From Myxococcales bacterium (lineage in GTDB: Bacteria > Myxococcota > Myxococcia > Myxococcales > Myxococcaceae), in contig PMBV01000037.1 of NCBI GenBank assembly GCA_003153055.1, positions 1-33,570 of the forward strand: a stretch of 33,570 bases of DNA. Direction: 5' to 3'. A model generated the notes under the pieces. The model saw only the letters and a program-made list of their open reading frames with translations. It did not search any database and was not told the origin of the DNA. The translations under genes were made by a program, and so were the position numbers. Positions 15,645-23,942 of this stretch are shown one piece after another (positions within the stretch are counted from its first letter, which is position 1; each line of letters begins with the position of its first letter).

Positions 15645-17273
15645 TCAGAGCGCGTCGAGCTCCTTCAGCAACCCGGCGATTTCTGGCTGCCGGGCGATCT
15701 CCCGCTGCTCGGCGAGCACCGACCCGAGGATCTCCACCGTCGTCAGCGGGTTCGCCAAGACCACCCGCAGCACGGTGAGTTGCGGGCCGGCGTGGGCTTT
15801 GCGAAGGCGGGTGCGCGAGACGAACGTCTTGCCTGCCTCGCGTTGGTATTTCTGCACCAGCTGGTTCACCTGGTCGAGGACGGCGTTGAGGCGGCCTCGC
15901 TGCTCCGGCGCCGCGCGCTCGAGTTTCTCTTGCACGGCGCGGGGGCAGAAGCGGTACGTCAAGATGTTGAGCTCGGGCTCGGTGATGAGCTCGAAGTCAG
16001 GATCCTGGCGAATCATATCCGCGAAGGTCTTGGCGCGCTCGATGCCCATGTCGATGAGCAGCTCGTAGCCCTTGCGGCCGATGATGGAGAGGCCGGCGTG
16101 CACCAGCATCGCCTTCCCCGGGCGTGAGCCCTCGAGGGTGTGGCTGCCGAGGTCTTTCGAGCCGCGGCGCAAGACGTAGGCGGCGTGATGCTCGATGGCC
16201 GACAGGGCCGTGGGGTCTTTGAAGACAACCATTCCGGCGGCCATCGGCACGTAGAGTTGCTTGTGCGCATCGATGGTGACCGAGTCGGCCCGGGCGATGC
16301 CAGCGAGCAGGTGCCGGTGCCGGTCGGAGAACAGCGTCGGCCCACCCCAGGCGGCGTCGACGTGGAAATGGCAGCCCAGCTCGAGGGCGAGGTCGCCCAT
16401 CGCCTCCAGCGGGTCGACGTTACCGGTCTCGGTCGTGCCGGCGATGCCCACCAGCGCCAGCGGTCGCACGTTCTCGTCCTTGAGGCGCTGGCACGTCTCC
16501 CTCAGGCGCTTCAGGTCGATGCGGTTGTTGGCGTCGGTCGCCACCTTCACCAGGTTGTCGCGGCCGATGCCGAGGACGTCGGCGGCCTTTCCGAAGGAAT
16601 AGTGTCCCCGCTCCGAGACGAGGACCGCGAGGCCGTCGCAGCCGCGGTGTTTGAGCGCCCGGGCCAGGCCCTCTTGGGCGATGCCGCGGAACGAGCCCGA
16701 CGGCGCGAAGAGGCGGTTCCGCGCCACCCACAGCGCCGTGAGGTTGGCGATGGTGCCGCCGGAGCAGAACGCCCCCAGCGCGTGCTGGCTGTTGTGAATC
16801 CACTCTCCGTAGAACGCGTCTTCCCGCTGGTAGACCAGGTGATGAACCATCGCGAGGACCTGGCGCTCCATCGGGGTGAAGGCCTTGGAGGTCTCGACCT
16901 TCACCAGGTTCTGGTTCAGCGCGGTCATGAGCCGCGCCAGTGGGAGCATGAAGTAGGGGAGCGCCGAGGTCATGTGGCCGATGAAGCCCGGCGCCGCCGT
17001 GTGCACCGACTGGGCGACGAGCTTCTCTTTGACGAACTCGGTGTACTCCGAGACGTAGGTCGGCTCCTCGGGGATGAGGAAGGAGGAAAAGTCGGCCTCG
17101 ATCTCCTCGAGGTTCCGCTCGATGGCGACGATGTGCGTTTGCAGGAAGCCGATGACGTCGTCGGAGATCGCCTGATCGATGGCTCCGAGGGTCGACCCGG
17201 GCGCTTCCGGCACGGTGAATATCCGGTAGAGGGCTTCGAGGTTGGCGCGGGCTGGGTCACGGCTTTTCGGCAT
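15645..17273 (-). CDS. panP: PLP-dependent aspartate 1-decarboxylase, PanP type
   Basis: 542 residues, close to the PanP family length. It is a group II PLP decarboxylase with the Schiff-base lysine Lys338 in TIDAHKQLYVPM, the cofactor aspartate Asp306 in HVDAAWGG, and the phosphate-binding SGGTIANLTAL region at about 171. Characteristic PanP segments are visible near the N terminus (IFTVPEAPGSTLGAIDQAIS; GHMTSALPYFM; QNLVKVETSKAFTP). The known reaction is L-aspartate to beta-alanine plus CO2, giving the beta-alanine half of pantothenate/CoA in organisms that lack the pyruvoyl enzyme PanD. Glutamate or diaminobutyrate decarboxylases are related, but the match to PanP blocks is much stronger. 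The ATG has aaggtg about 8 nt upstream. Confidence 0.85.
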   Translation of the reverse strand: MPKSRDPARANLEALYRIFTVPEAPGSTLGAIDQAISDDVIGFLQTHIVAIERNLEEIEADFSSFLIPEEPTYVSEYTEFVKEKLVAQSVHTAAPGFIGHMTSALPYFMLPLARLMTALNQNLVKVETSKAFTPMERQVLAMVHHLVYQREDAFYGEWIHNSQHALGAFCSGGTIANLTALWVARNRLFAPSGSFRGIAQEGLARALKHRGCDGLAVLVSERGHYSFGKAADVLGIGRDNLVKVATDANNRIDLKRLRETCQRLKDENVRPLALVGIAGTTETGNVDPLEAMGDLALELGCHFHVDAAWGGPTLFSDRHRHLLAGIARADSVTIDAHKQLYVPMAAGMVVFKDPTALSAIEHHAAYVLRRGSKDLGSHTLEGSRPGKAMLVHAGLSIIGRKGYELLIDMGIERAKTFADMIRQDPDFELITEPELNILTYRFCPRAVQEKLERAAPEQRGRLNAVLDQVNQLVQKYQREAGKTFVSRTRLRKAHAGPQLTVLRVVLANPLTTVEILGSVLAEQREIARQPEIAGLLKELDAL

Positions 17274-17469
17274 CGTTGGTTCACCTTCGGCACTGACGGT
17301 CGTCGACCCATTCCATCATGGTCGATCCGCGCCCGCTCGGGCAGCTTCATGCGCATGGCGGGGCGTCAGACGACGACGGCGAAGGCCCCAGCTCGAGGGC
17401 CCAGTCGAGCCCATTGCCAGCGGACCCTACGGCCAGTACCTTATTGTGCGGCCCTCGCGCGCGGGTCCT

Positions 17470-18564
17470 TCAGCGCCCCGCAACGATGAACCGTCGCACC
17501 GCCTCGGCCACCGCCTCCGGTGCCTCCTCGGCCATGAAGTGCCCCGCGCCGGGGAGGATTTCCACTCGAGCGCCGTGAATGGCCGAAGCAAATCGCCGGG
17601 TGTCGGCCTCCGACTGAAGGTCCTCCGCCCCGTGGAGCACCAGGGTGGGCGCCTCGACGCGCCCCAGCGCAGCCCTCCAGTCGTGCCGGCGGCCGAGGCC
17701 GGCGTAGAGCGCCGCGGTGAGGAAGCCACCGGCGTCCCCGTCGTCGTCCGGCACCTGTGGCGCCCCCTCGGCGGCTCGGTAGAAGCGCCGCAGCCCACCG
17801 TACTTCCGCGACAGCGCTGCTTCGTCCAGATCGAGCGACGCGGGGAGATCGAAGTACGACGCCAGGTAGGCCTGGTACGAGCCCCGCTCGGCCTCAGGGA
17901 GACGCTCGGCGATACCCTCGAACAGCCCCTTCCCCTCGGTCGGCATCACCTCGAGCGGCGCCGGGGCGAGCAGCACCAGCGCTCGCACCCGCTCGGGGAA
18001 CTCGGCGGCGTAGAGGGCCGCGATGAGACCACCGAAGGAGTGTCCGACGAGGATGAGCTTCTGGCTCCCGAGGCGTCGGCGGATGCGCTCCACGTCGGCC
18101 AGCTGTTCGGCAAAACCGAGGGTCGCCTCGACCCGGGTGAGGCGACTGTAGAAGGAGCCCTCGAGCTTCCCCTCGAGCGGGCGGGAGGACCGACCGCACC
18201 CTCGCTGGTGGTAGCTGTGGACTCGGTACCCGGCGGCCAGCAACTCCGCCGCGCGCCATGGCTCTCGCGGTGGAAAGCCCGGCCCGCCATGGAGGAGGAG
18301 GAGGTCCTCGCCCTGGCCGCGGCTCTGATGGAAGAGCTGGATCTCCGGGGTGACGTGCCAGGCGTCTTCGCTCGAGTCGGACGGCATGGGCTCGAGCGAT
18401 TCACCGGCCGCCGCCACCCGTGCCGCCACCGTCCCTGGTTCGAACATCGGGCCGTCAAACAGGCGCTTGAGCCACACGCCTCCAGCGGTGAGAACAGCCA
18501 GCGCGACGACGGCGGAAGCGGCGATCCACATGGGGCGACTCCTCCTTTTCTTGGTGGGGTCCAC
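17470..18564 (-). CDS. Membrane-anchored alpha/beta hydrolase, proline-iminopeptidase-like
   Basis: 364 residues from a GTG with a strong AAGGAG just upstream. Lys/Arg-rich cytoplasmic residues 1-11 and one membrane helix at about 12-31 anchor it, with the enzyme domain outside the cytoplasm. The fold is alpha/beta hydrolase: oxyanion segment LLLHGGPGFPP (about 90-99), YHQRGCGRSSRP, nucleophile Ser176 in GHSFGG, then Asp315 (LHGAEDL) and His342 (GAGHFMAEEAPE). The HGGPG plus GCGxS pattern is that of proline iminopeptidases and related peptidases. Substrate unknown. The Shine-Dalgarno site starts at the stop codon of the AraC-type gene upstream (11-nt gap), so the two form an operon and the regulator probably controls the hydrolase. 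Confidence 0.85.
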   Translation of the reverse strand: MDPTKKRRSRPMWIAASAVVALAVLTAGGVWLKRLFDGPMFEPGTVAARVAAAGESLEPMPSDSSEDAWHVTPEIQLFHQSRGQGEDLLLLHGGPGFPPREPWRAAELLAAGYRVHSYHQRGCGRSSRPLEGKLEGSFYSRLTRVEATLGFAEQLADVERIRRRLGSQKLILVGHSFGGLIAALYAAEFPERVRALVLLAPAPLEVMPTEGKGLFEGIAERLPEAERGSYQAYLASYFDLPASLDLDEAALSRKYGGLRRFYRAAEGAPQVPDDDGDAGGFLTAALYAGLGRRHDWRAALGRVEAPTLVLHGAEDLQSEADTRRFASAIHGARVEILPGAGHFMAEEAPEAVAEAVRRFIVAGR

Positions 18565-18575
18565 GGTGTCTCCTT

Positions 18576-19427
18576 TCAGATGAGCCGGAGTGAAATCTCG
18601 GTCACCGCCTCGGACGGCGGGGTGCTGCGCTCATCGGAGAGGTAGCGCTCGATGGACGGGGCCTCGCCCAGCTCGCGGTCGCTCTCCAGCGCCCAGCGGA
18701 CCAAGTTCCCATACGCCGGCCCCAGGCCATCGTAGGACCCTCGGTGAACCGCGACGGCGAAGGTCCCCCCGGAGACGAGGTCGAGGCGGGCGGGGCTCCC
18801 CGGCGGAAGCGGCGTCGCGTCTGGGGCGATGGCCAGGCACGCGTCGTACCGGAGTCGCGCAGGGGGCGTCACCTCTGGGTCGTCGTGCGAGAGCCCCAGC
18901 CGCTCACCCAGGGCCGACAGGCCGAGCTCCCTCGCCAGGCCATGCAACGCGCGCCAGGCCGCGCCCACCGCCTGGTAGGGACCGACGTGGCGAACCGCCA
19001 GCACCCGCACTGGCCCACGTGCCTCGGTGCGTGCGTAGTCTGGCGGCGGTACCGGCGCGTCCGAGGCGCGCAGCTCGGCGCGGGAGGCGGCCCGGTAGCC
19101 ACTGGGGGACGCCTCGAATTGGGCCGCGAAGGCGCGGGTGAAGGCCTCGTGCGACGAGAAGCCTGCTTCCAGTGCCAGCTCGAGGATGGAGCCGTCGCCG
19201 AGGCGGAGCTTGGACGCGGCGCGCTGCAAGCGGAGGCGCCGGAGGTACTCCATTACCGACTCACCAGTCACCGCGCGGAAGACACGGTGGAAGTGAAACT
19301 CGGAGAGACCGGCCACCACGGCCAACGCCACCGGGTCGAGCTCAGCGTCGAGGTGGCCCTCAATCCAGCGCTGGACGAGGGCCACCCGGGCGCGGTGATG
19401 GGAGAGGGTCGAGGAGCGAGGCGTCAT
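18576..19427 (-). CDS. AraC-family regulator with GyrI-like effector domain
   Basis: 283 residues. The N-terminal double helix-turn-helix at about 10-112 has the AraC signature (LAVVAGLSEFHFHRVFRAVT; LALEAGFSSHEAFTRAF). A C-terminal GyrI-like/SOUL-type small-molecule-binding domain lies at about 128-283 (VRVLAVRHVGPYQAVGAAW is its diagnostic first strand, and a late FAVAVHRGSYDGL strand is also typical). This is the Rob/BmrR-like layout, usually sensing hydrophobic or cationic compounds. It is the upstream gene of the pair with the membrane-anchored hydrolase, so drug- or peptide-responsive control of that enzyme is plausible. Confidence 0.9.
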   Translation of the reverse strand: MTPRSSTLSHHRARVALVQRWIEGHLDAELDPVALAVVAGLSEFHFHRVFRAVTGESVMEYLRRLRLQRAASKLRLGDGSILELALEAGFSSHEAFTRAFAAQFEASPSGYRAASRAELRASDAPVPPPDYARTEARGPVRVLAVRHVGPYQAVGAAWRALHGLARELGLSALGERLGLSHDDPEVTPPARLRYDACLAIAPDATPLPPGSPARLDLVSGGTFAVAVHRGSYDGLGPAYGNLVRWALESDRELGEAPSIERYLSDERSTPPSEAVTEISLRLI

Positions 19428-19535
19428 GCGCGGAGTGTGCCTTGGTCCTCCGTCGCGCGCTTGATTGGGGCTGCTCGAATCAGGGTCGATTCGCGCCCCG
19501 CTGGTTCGAGGTGTGCTGGAGCGCCGAGGCTCGGC

Positions 19536-20285
19536 TCAGTCCCACCAGAAGTACCAGTTCGGCGCCCGGTAAAGGGCCGCGGCGAGGGCCGACACCGAGC
19601 CCAACCCCTGGTCGACGAGGTCGACGCAGTACGCCGCTTGCTCCCGTGCCAACGTCAACGCTGCCTCGTGGGTGGCGGCCGGTCGAGTGACGAGCATCTC
19701 CACCACGTCGTGCGTGACACCCACCACCTCGGCGCCGAACTCGAGGTTCCAGCGCCGCATCACGCTGGCGTGCTGGGTCGGTGTCGGGCAGGCGTTCCAC
19801 CCTCCGAAGCGCAGGTAGATGGGCACCTCCCATGGAGCCCGGGTGGGAACGAGGGCCAGCATCACGTGCTCGAGGGGCCGGTGGCTGAGGACGTCGAAGG
19901 GAATCGACCAGGCCTCACGAGGTGCGCTGGTGGGCCAGTCGATTTCCTCGATGGTCTCCTCGGGCTCTGGTGACTCGCGGATCGCATGCCAGCTGCTGGG
20001 CGAAGGCACCTGCTGGGACTGTTGGGCCAAGAGCGCCTGGGTGGTGTGCAAGCGGGCCCCCTCGACGGAGAACGAGCGCTCCTCGGCCGCCCCGAGGAGC
20101 ACCGGCCAGTGCCAGGTCTCGGGCACCAGCCTTCGCAACCGCTTCCACAGGGCGATGGCCGCCTGGCCGCCCTCGACCCGCAGGGCGCCGATGGGGTCAG
20201 GGAGCGCTCCCAGCCGTGAGAAGCTGGCCGTGTCGATGGAGCTGGCGTCGAGCTTCGCCTTCAGGGTCTCGAGGGAGGCTGGCAT
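19536..20285 (-). CDS. DUF4253-domain protein
   Basis: 249 residues from the ATG at 20285. A longer open frame reaching 20471 would run inside the neighbouring gene and is not coding-like. The C-terminal third carries the DUF4253 pattern: RRWNLEFGAEVVGVTHDVVE, then EAALTLAREQAAYCVDLVDQG and a final APNWYFWWD. The role of DUF4253 is unknown. It is seen in bacterial accessory genes, sometimes near polymorphic-toxin immunity families. No signal peptide; predicted cytoplasmic. It starts 7 nt after the stop of the TIGR02996 protein and is surely co-transcribed with it. Confidence 0.8.
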   Translation of the reverse strand: MPASLETLKAKLDASSIDTASFSRLGALPDPIGALRVEGGQAAIALWKRLRRLVPETWHWPVLLGAAEERSFSVEGARLHTTQALLAQQSQQVPSPSSWHAIRESPEPEETIEEIDWPTSAPREAWSIPFDVLSHRPLEHVMLALVPTRAPWEVPIYLRFGGWNACPTPTQHASVMRRWNLEFGAEVVGVTHDVVEMLVTRPAATHEAALTLAREQAAYCVDLVDQGLGSVSALAAALYRAPNWYFWWD

Positions 20286-20292
20286 GGCGTGC

Positions 20293-21159
20293 TCAGGCGG
20301 TGCGGCGGGGCGCCAGCGCTGGGGTGAGCACCGGCGGAGTGCCTCGATGGCCGAGCAGGCGGGCGAGGGCCTCCGACGGTCCTGCTCCCGCGGCCAGGGT
20401 GAGCTGCGCCATGCGGGGCAGCTTGAGAATGGTTTCGGCGACGGCCTCGGCGTCGCTCCGCCGAAAGCCACTGACCGTCAGCGCGTTCAGCTCGCCGTCG
20501 TCGCCGGTGAACGAGAGCCGGGCCCCGTTGCAGCTCACCTCCAGGCGCTCGAGCTGCGCGGCGCAGGGGCCCCGGAGCAAGGCCGCCACCTCGGTGGGCT
20601 GCACGGGGAGCTCGAACTCGACCTCGCGGACCTGCGGAGGTGGGCGGAGCACGAGCTTGAGCAGCTCCGGGCTCGAGCGGAGAAACCGGAGCCGCCGTGG
20701 GCGAGGGGCAGGGTGCCGGCACAGCTCGGTCATCACCGTCGGCCCCAGCTCCGAGACGAGCTCGAGGGCGCGGAGCTGAGGGCTTCGCACCAGCGCGGCC
20801 AGGGCGACAGTGTCGGGCGCGGCGAGGTGGAGCCGCTCGACGGTGGCCCAGAGCCGTGAGTCGATGGCCCACGTCGGTGCGTCAGTCACCGCGCACTCGG
20901 CGAGGAAGCCGCGCTCGAAGACCGGTGCGATGAGGAGCTGCCCGATGGGATCGAGCCACTTCGTCCCGTGCTCCACCAAGAGGTCGAATTCTCGTCGCCA
21001 CTCGGCGGCGCTGGAGGGGCGGAGGCCGCGGGTGAGCTGCATCGCGATGAAGGCGCCCCGTGGGTCGCCCCGCTCCTGGAGCCAGTCGGCGTACACGGCC
21101 CGCGCGGCGTCGTCGCCCGGGGCCGCCTCGATCCGCTGGAGCATCGCCGCGCCTTCCAT
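20293..21159 (-). CDS. TIGR02996-type repeat-companion protein with leucine-rich body
   Basis: 288 residues from the ATG at 21159 (gaggtg 5 nt upstream); a GTG at 21162 is the alternative. The first 45 residues match the TIGR02996 domain seen in myxobacteria and planctomycetes (ARAVYADWLQERGDPRGAFI). The remainder is a set of irregular leucine-rich, repeat-like units (RLHLAAPDTVALAALV; LRALELVSELGPTVM; LTVSGFRRSDAEAVAETIL), ending in an Arg-rich tail. Such proteins are usually expanded families of unknown role, thought to bind partners. It is in line with the beta-helix lipoprotein upstream (31-nt gap) and the DUF4253 gene downstream (7-nt gap). Confidence 0.82.
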   Translation of the reverse strand: MEGAAMLQRIEAAPGDDAARAVYADWLQERGDPRGAFIAMQLTRGLRPSSAAEWRREFDLLVEHGTKWLDPIGQLLIAPVFERGFLAECAVTDAPTWAIDSRLWATVERLHLAAPDTVALAALVRSPQLRALELVSELGPTVMTELCRHPAPRPRRLRFLRSSPELLKLVLRPPPQVREVEFELPVQPTEVAALLRGPCAAQLERLEVSCNGARLSFTGDDGELNALTVSGFRRSDAEAVAETILKLPRMAQLTLAAGAGPSEALARLLGHRGTPPVLTPALAPRRTA

Positions 21160-21190
21160 CACGTCACCTCGGCTCGGGTCGTCAATGCCT

Positions 21191-22495
21191 TTAGGGACAG
21201 GTGACCGTGCTGGGACAGCTCCCGTCGGTCTGGCGCGGAGTGCTCACCTTGCACGAGGCGACGTTCACGAACTGGTTGCCCGTCAGGAAGTCGACCGGCT
21301 GGCCGTAGTAGGCGAGGTCGACGCCCAGGGCCTTGCTGTCGGCGATGAGGCTGTTGGTGAGGAACGCGGCGGCCGGCTGGGAGTAGATGGCCAGCGCCGC
21401 GTCTTCCTTGACGGAGAAGCCGACGGTGGGCTCGCAGTGGAAGCTCGAGGCCTGGGAGGCGGCGCCCGCGTAACGGATCTCGACGTGGTCGAGCTTGTTG
21501 CGTGAGTCGGCCACCTTGCCGAAGACGAGGCCCTGCCAGTCTCCCGCCGCGGGGGTGGCCGCCGCCGAGGTGAAGACGACGGGCTTGGCGGCCGTGCCCT
21601 GCGCGATGATGGCGCCGGTCGAGGAGCCGGTCACCGAGGTCTCGAGGTTCCCCGTGCTCGAGAAGGCCAGCGTGACGCCCGCCTCGAGGGTGAGGGCGAA
21701 CGGGTTGGGCCCCACGTGAAGCTGGCCGAAGGTGTAGGGGCCGCCGACGTGGTAGGGCACGCCGCGATCGTGGAAGGTCACGTCCTCAACGTTGACGTCA
21801 CCGTACGCGTCGGTCTCGACCATGATGGCGTTGATGGTGTTCCCAGTGTAGGCGCCGGAGGGGATGTTGCTCGCCAGCCGGGGGATGATGCGCATCGGCT
21901 CGAGCGTCGAGCCGGTGATGGTCAGCGCCTGCGAGTCCTTGGTGAAGGTGCCGCTGCCCCTCAACGACACGCCGTAAGTCCCCGAGCCCGCGACGCTGAC
22001 GTGGTCCACCTTCAGCACCTCCTGGGCCGCCACGTATTGATCGCCGCGCGCTTCGATCATTCCCATGGAGTTGTTGCCGTTCTGCCCGCCGCCGCCGTGG
22101 ACCGTGGCATACGCCAGCGTCATGGTGCCCGGGGCGAAGACCTGCAGGTAGCCCCACGGCTGGGTGGTGTCGAAGGGCCCGATGTCGATGGGCTGTGCCG
22201 CGGTGCCCGCTGCGACCAGATGGCCTTCGACGGTGATGGAGTAGCCTTTCTTGATTCGCAGCACCGCGCAGGGCTCGATGGTGAGGGTCGCCCCGCTCGA
22301 GACGCCGATGTCGAAGGTCACGACGTGTGGGCTGGCCGCGGCGGTCCAGTGCTCGTCGGCCGAGATGGTGCCCTCGTGCGTCGTGCCCGCCCCCGTCGGC
22401 GTGACGCAGGTGGCGGCGACCGAGCCATCGGGCTCCCCTGGCGTCGTGGTGCAAGCGAGGACAGACAGAGCGAGGACCCACGCAGGGAGCTTCAT
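21191..22495 (-). CDS. Lipoprotein with right-handed beta-helix
   Basis: 434 residues. The start is set at the ATG at 22495 because it opens a clean lipoprotein signal (MKLPAWVLALSVLAC, lipobox VLAC); the frame open to 22579 only adds an Arg/Pro-rich, non-signal extension. The mature chain has a Thr/Gly-rich start, then repeated short strands with Gly-Asn/Gly-Ser turns (SGATLTIEPCAVLRIKKG; YLQVFAPGTMTLAYATVHGG), as in right-handed parallel beta-helix proteins of the pectate-lyase fold. Cysteines near the end may form a disulfide. I see no polysaccharide-lyase active-site set, so a binding or surface role is as likely as catalysis. Confidence 0.82.
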   Translation of the reverse strand: MKLPAWVLALSVLACTTTPGEPDGSVAATCVTPTGAGTTHEGTISADEHWTAAASPHVVTFDIGVSSGATLTIEPCAVLRIKKGYSITVEGHLVAAGTAAQPIDIGPFDTTQPWGYLQVFAPGTMTLAYATVHGGGGQNGNNSMGMIEARGDQYVAAQEVLKVDHVSVAGSGTYGVSLRGSGTFTKDSQALTITGSTLEPMRIIPRLASNIPSGAYTGNTINAIMVETDAYGDVNVEDVTFHDRGVPYHVGGPYTFGQLHVGPNPFALTLEAGVTLAFSSTGNLETSVTGSSTGAIIAQGTAAKPVVFTSAAATPAAGDWQGLVFGKVADSRNKLDHVEIRYAGAASQASSFHCEPTVGFSVKEDAALAIYSQPAAAFLTNSLIADSKALGVDLAYYGQPVDFLTGNQFVNVASCKVSTPRQTDGSCPSTVTCP

Positions 22496-22617
22496 GTCCC
22501 GGTGATTAGCACCGGCCCAGCGCCCGGCGGAAGTCGACTTCCATGGACCCGGCCGAAATACATCGACCGCCATCACCACGAGGGCGAGGCGGTCGACGTC
22601 AGCGCGCGGAGGTCAGC

Positions 22618-23805
22618 TCAGCGGTGGCAGGTCGAGCAGGTCTGCGAGCAACGCGAGTCCTTGTGCACGCAGCTCGACGTGCTGCTGCCTCCGCCGGTGC
22701 TCGTGGAGCCACCGTTCCCGCTGCCGGTGCCCGGGGAACCGCCGTGCACGCTCGGGGCCTGGGGGCTGCCGTTGTCCGGGGAAGAGGGCATATTCCAGCC
22801 GCCGTCACCGAAGCAGCCACCGCCGCCCGGTGGGCCTGACCAGCCACCACCGGTGGGCGGGCCCGACCAGCCACCGTCACCGAAGCCCTCGCCGCTCGGT
22901 GGGCCTGACCAGCCACCACCGGTCGTTGGGCCCGACCAGCCACCGTCACCGAAGCCCCCGCCGCCGTGGTCGCCGTGGCCTCCAGGGAAGAGGCCTCCGT
23001 CGGCGTTCATCCCTCCACTGCAGTCGAACCGGCCGCCCATGTTTCCGCAGGGCAGCACGCACAGGGTGGCGTCTCCCGAGGCCGGCTTCGCGCAGGTGCC
23101 CGTCAGCTCCCAGGGGCTCTTGCCCATGGAGCAGCTCGCTCCCGCGGCGATGCCGGCACAGGCCTTCTCGGCGGGAGAGACGAGATCGCGGGCGTGGGTA
23201 CAGGCGAGCGCTCCGGTGCCGGCGGGGCCCAGGCTACACACCCCGGTGATGGTCGATGGGCCCATTGTGGCCGAGCAGGTGTCGCCAGCGGCCTTGCCCG
23301 AACAGGCGGCGGTCATCGCGGCCGGCGGCGTGTACTGTCGTCCGCAGACGAGCGTGGACCCGTCTTGGGCGGTGACGCAGACGCCGTCGCGGGCCGTGCC
23401 CAGCATGTCGGTGACCTTGCAGGCCTTGCCGGCGGTGAGCCCGCTGCAGGCCGCGACGAGCTCGGCTGGGGGAGCGGGAGGGTTCGGGGCGCAGGCCAGC
23501 GTGGCGCCGTCGAGGGTCTCTCGGCAGGTGCCACTCCAGGTCTGGGTTCCGTCGGTCGAGACGAGGGTGCACGCATCCCCAGCCTTCTTGCCAGTGCACA
23601 GGGCGACCTGCGCCGCCTGTGGCGTGCACACCAAGGTGCCGGCCGCCTGCGTGGTGGCGGCGAAGCTCGCGGCCAGCGTGGCGGCGGTGCTCGACGCACT
23701 GTCTCCCGTGAGGTCCGAGGCAACCCCGCACCCCGCGACGACCCCGGAAAACAGAGCCGCTGCCGTCATGAGTACACTGCGCCAGTTGTGTCGTTCGATT
23801 GCCAT
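22618..23805 (-). CDS. Cys/Gly-rich lipoprotein with C-terminal CxxCH
   Basis: 395 residues from the second of two adjacent ATGs (gggagg is 4 nt before it, only 1 nt before the first). A lipoprotein signal ends at VVAGC (Cys26). Residues of about 60-245 hold four cysteine repeats of about 45 residues (pattern AC-x-G-x2-AG-x2-C ... G-x-C ... L-x-C). The next 100 residues are Gly-rich with a repeated GGWSGPP motif, followed by a Ser/Gly linker. The protein ends CSQTCSTCHR, which contains CSTCH, a CxxCH sequence of the c-type heme kind at the extreme C terminus. Function unknown; secreted and surface-exposed. It is preceded by a good ECF promoter and lies just downstream of an ECF sigma factor gene. 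Confidence 0.8.
   Translation of the reverse strand: MAIERHNWRSVLMTAAALFSGVVAGCGVASDLTGDSASSTAATLAASFAATTQAAGTLVCTPQAAQVALCTGKKAGDACTLVSTDGTQTWSGTCRETLDGATLACAPNPPAPPAELVAACSGLTAGKACKVTDMLGTARDGVCVTAQDGSTLVCGRQYTPPAAMTAACSGKAAGDTCSATMGPSTITGVCSLGPAGTGALACTHARDLVSPAEKACAGIAAGASCSMGKSPWELTGTCAKPASGDATLCVLPCGNMGGRFDCSGGMNADGGLFPGGHGDHGGGGFGDGGWSGPTTGGGWSGPPSGEGFGDGGWSGPPTGGGWSGPPGGGGCFGDGGWNMPSSPDNGSPQAPSVHGGSPGTGSGNGGSTSTGGGSSTSSCVHKDSRCSQTCSTCHR
22832..22969 (-). repeat. Two 69-bp tandem copies coding the GWSGPP region
   Basis: On the plus strand the copies begin with gggcctgaccagccaccacc at 22832 and again at 22901, period 69 bp, and remain closely similar along the unit; a partial copy precedes them near 22800. 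Each codes 23 residues of the GWSGPP / GFGDGG type in the lipoprotein at 22618-23805. In-frame period and high similarity suggest length variation between strains. Confidence 0.8.
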
Positions 23806-23840
23806 CATTCCTCCCGTTCGAGTTGCGTTTGCGCCAGTGA

Positions 23841-23867
23841 GACGAGAACGTGGACCATCTTGTTCCC
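23841..23867 (-). promoter_or_regulatory. ECF-sigma-type promoter of the Cys/Gly-rich lipoprotein gene
   Basis: Read on the minus strand, GGGAAC (23867-23862) and CGTC (23844-23841) are separated by 17 nt. GGAAC-N16/17-CGTC is the widely shared ECF sigma promoter pattern. The -10 element ends 35 nt before the ATG at 23805, leaving room for a short leader with the gggagg ribosome site. The sigma factor gene just upstream is the obvious candidate to use it. Confidence 0.6.
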
Positions 23868-23942
23868 GCGCCGTGAAGGCTGATTTCTTGCGTGATGTCT
23901 TGTGTTTATCCCCGTCGGTGGGTGTGCACTGTTGTGGTCAAT

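Noticed and set aside
16140..17489. 449-codon plus-strand open frame over the PanP gene
   Set aside because: Antisense shadow of a clearly conserved enzyme.
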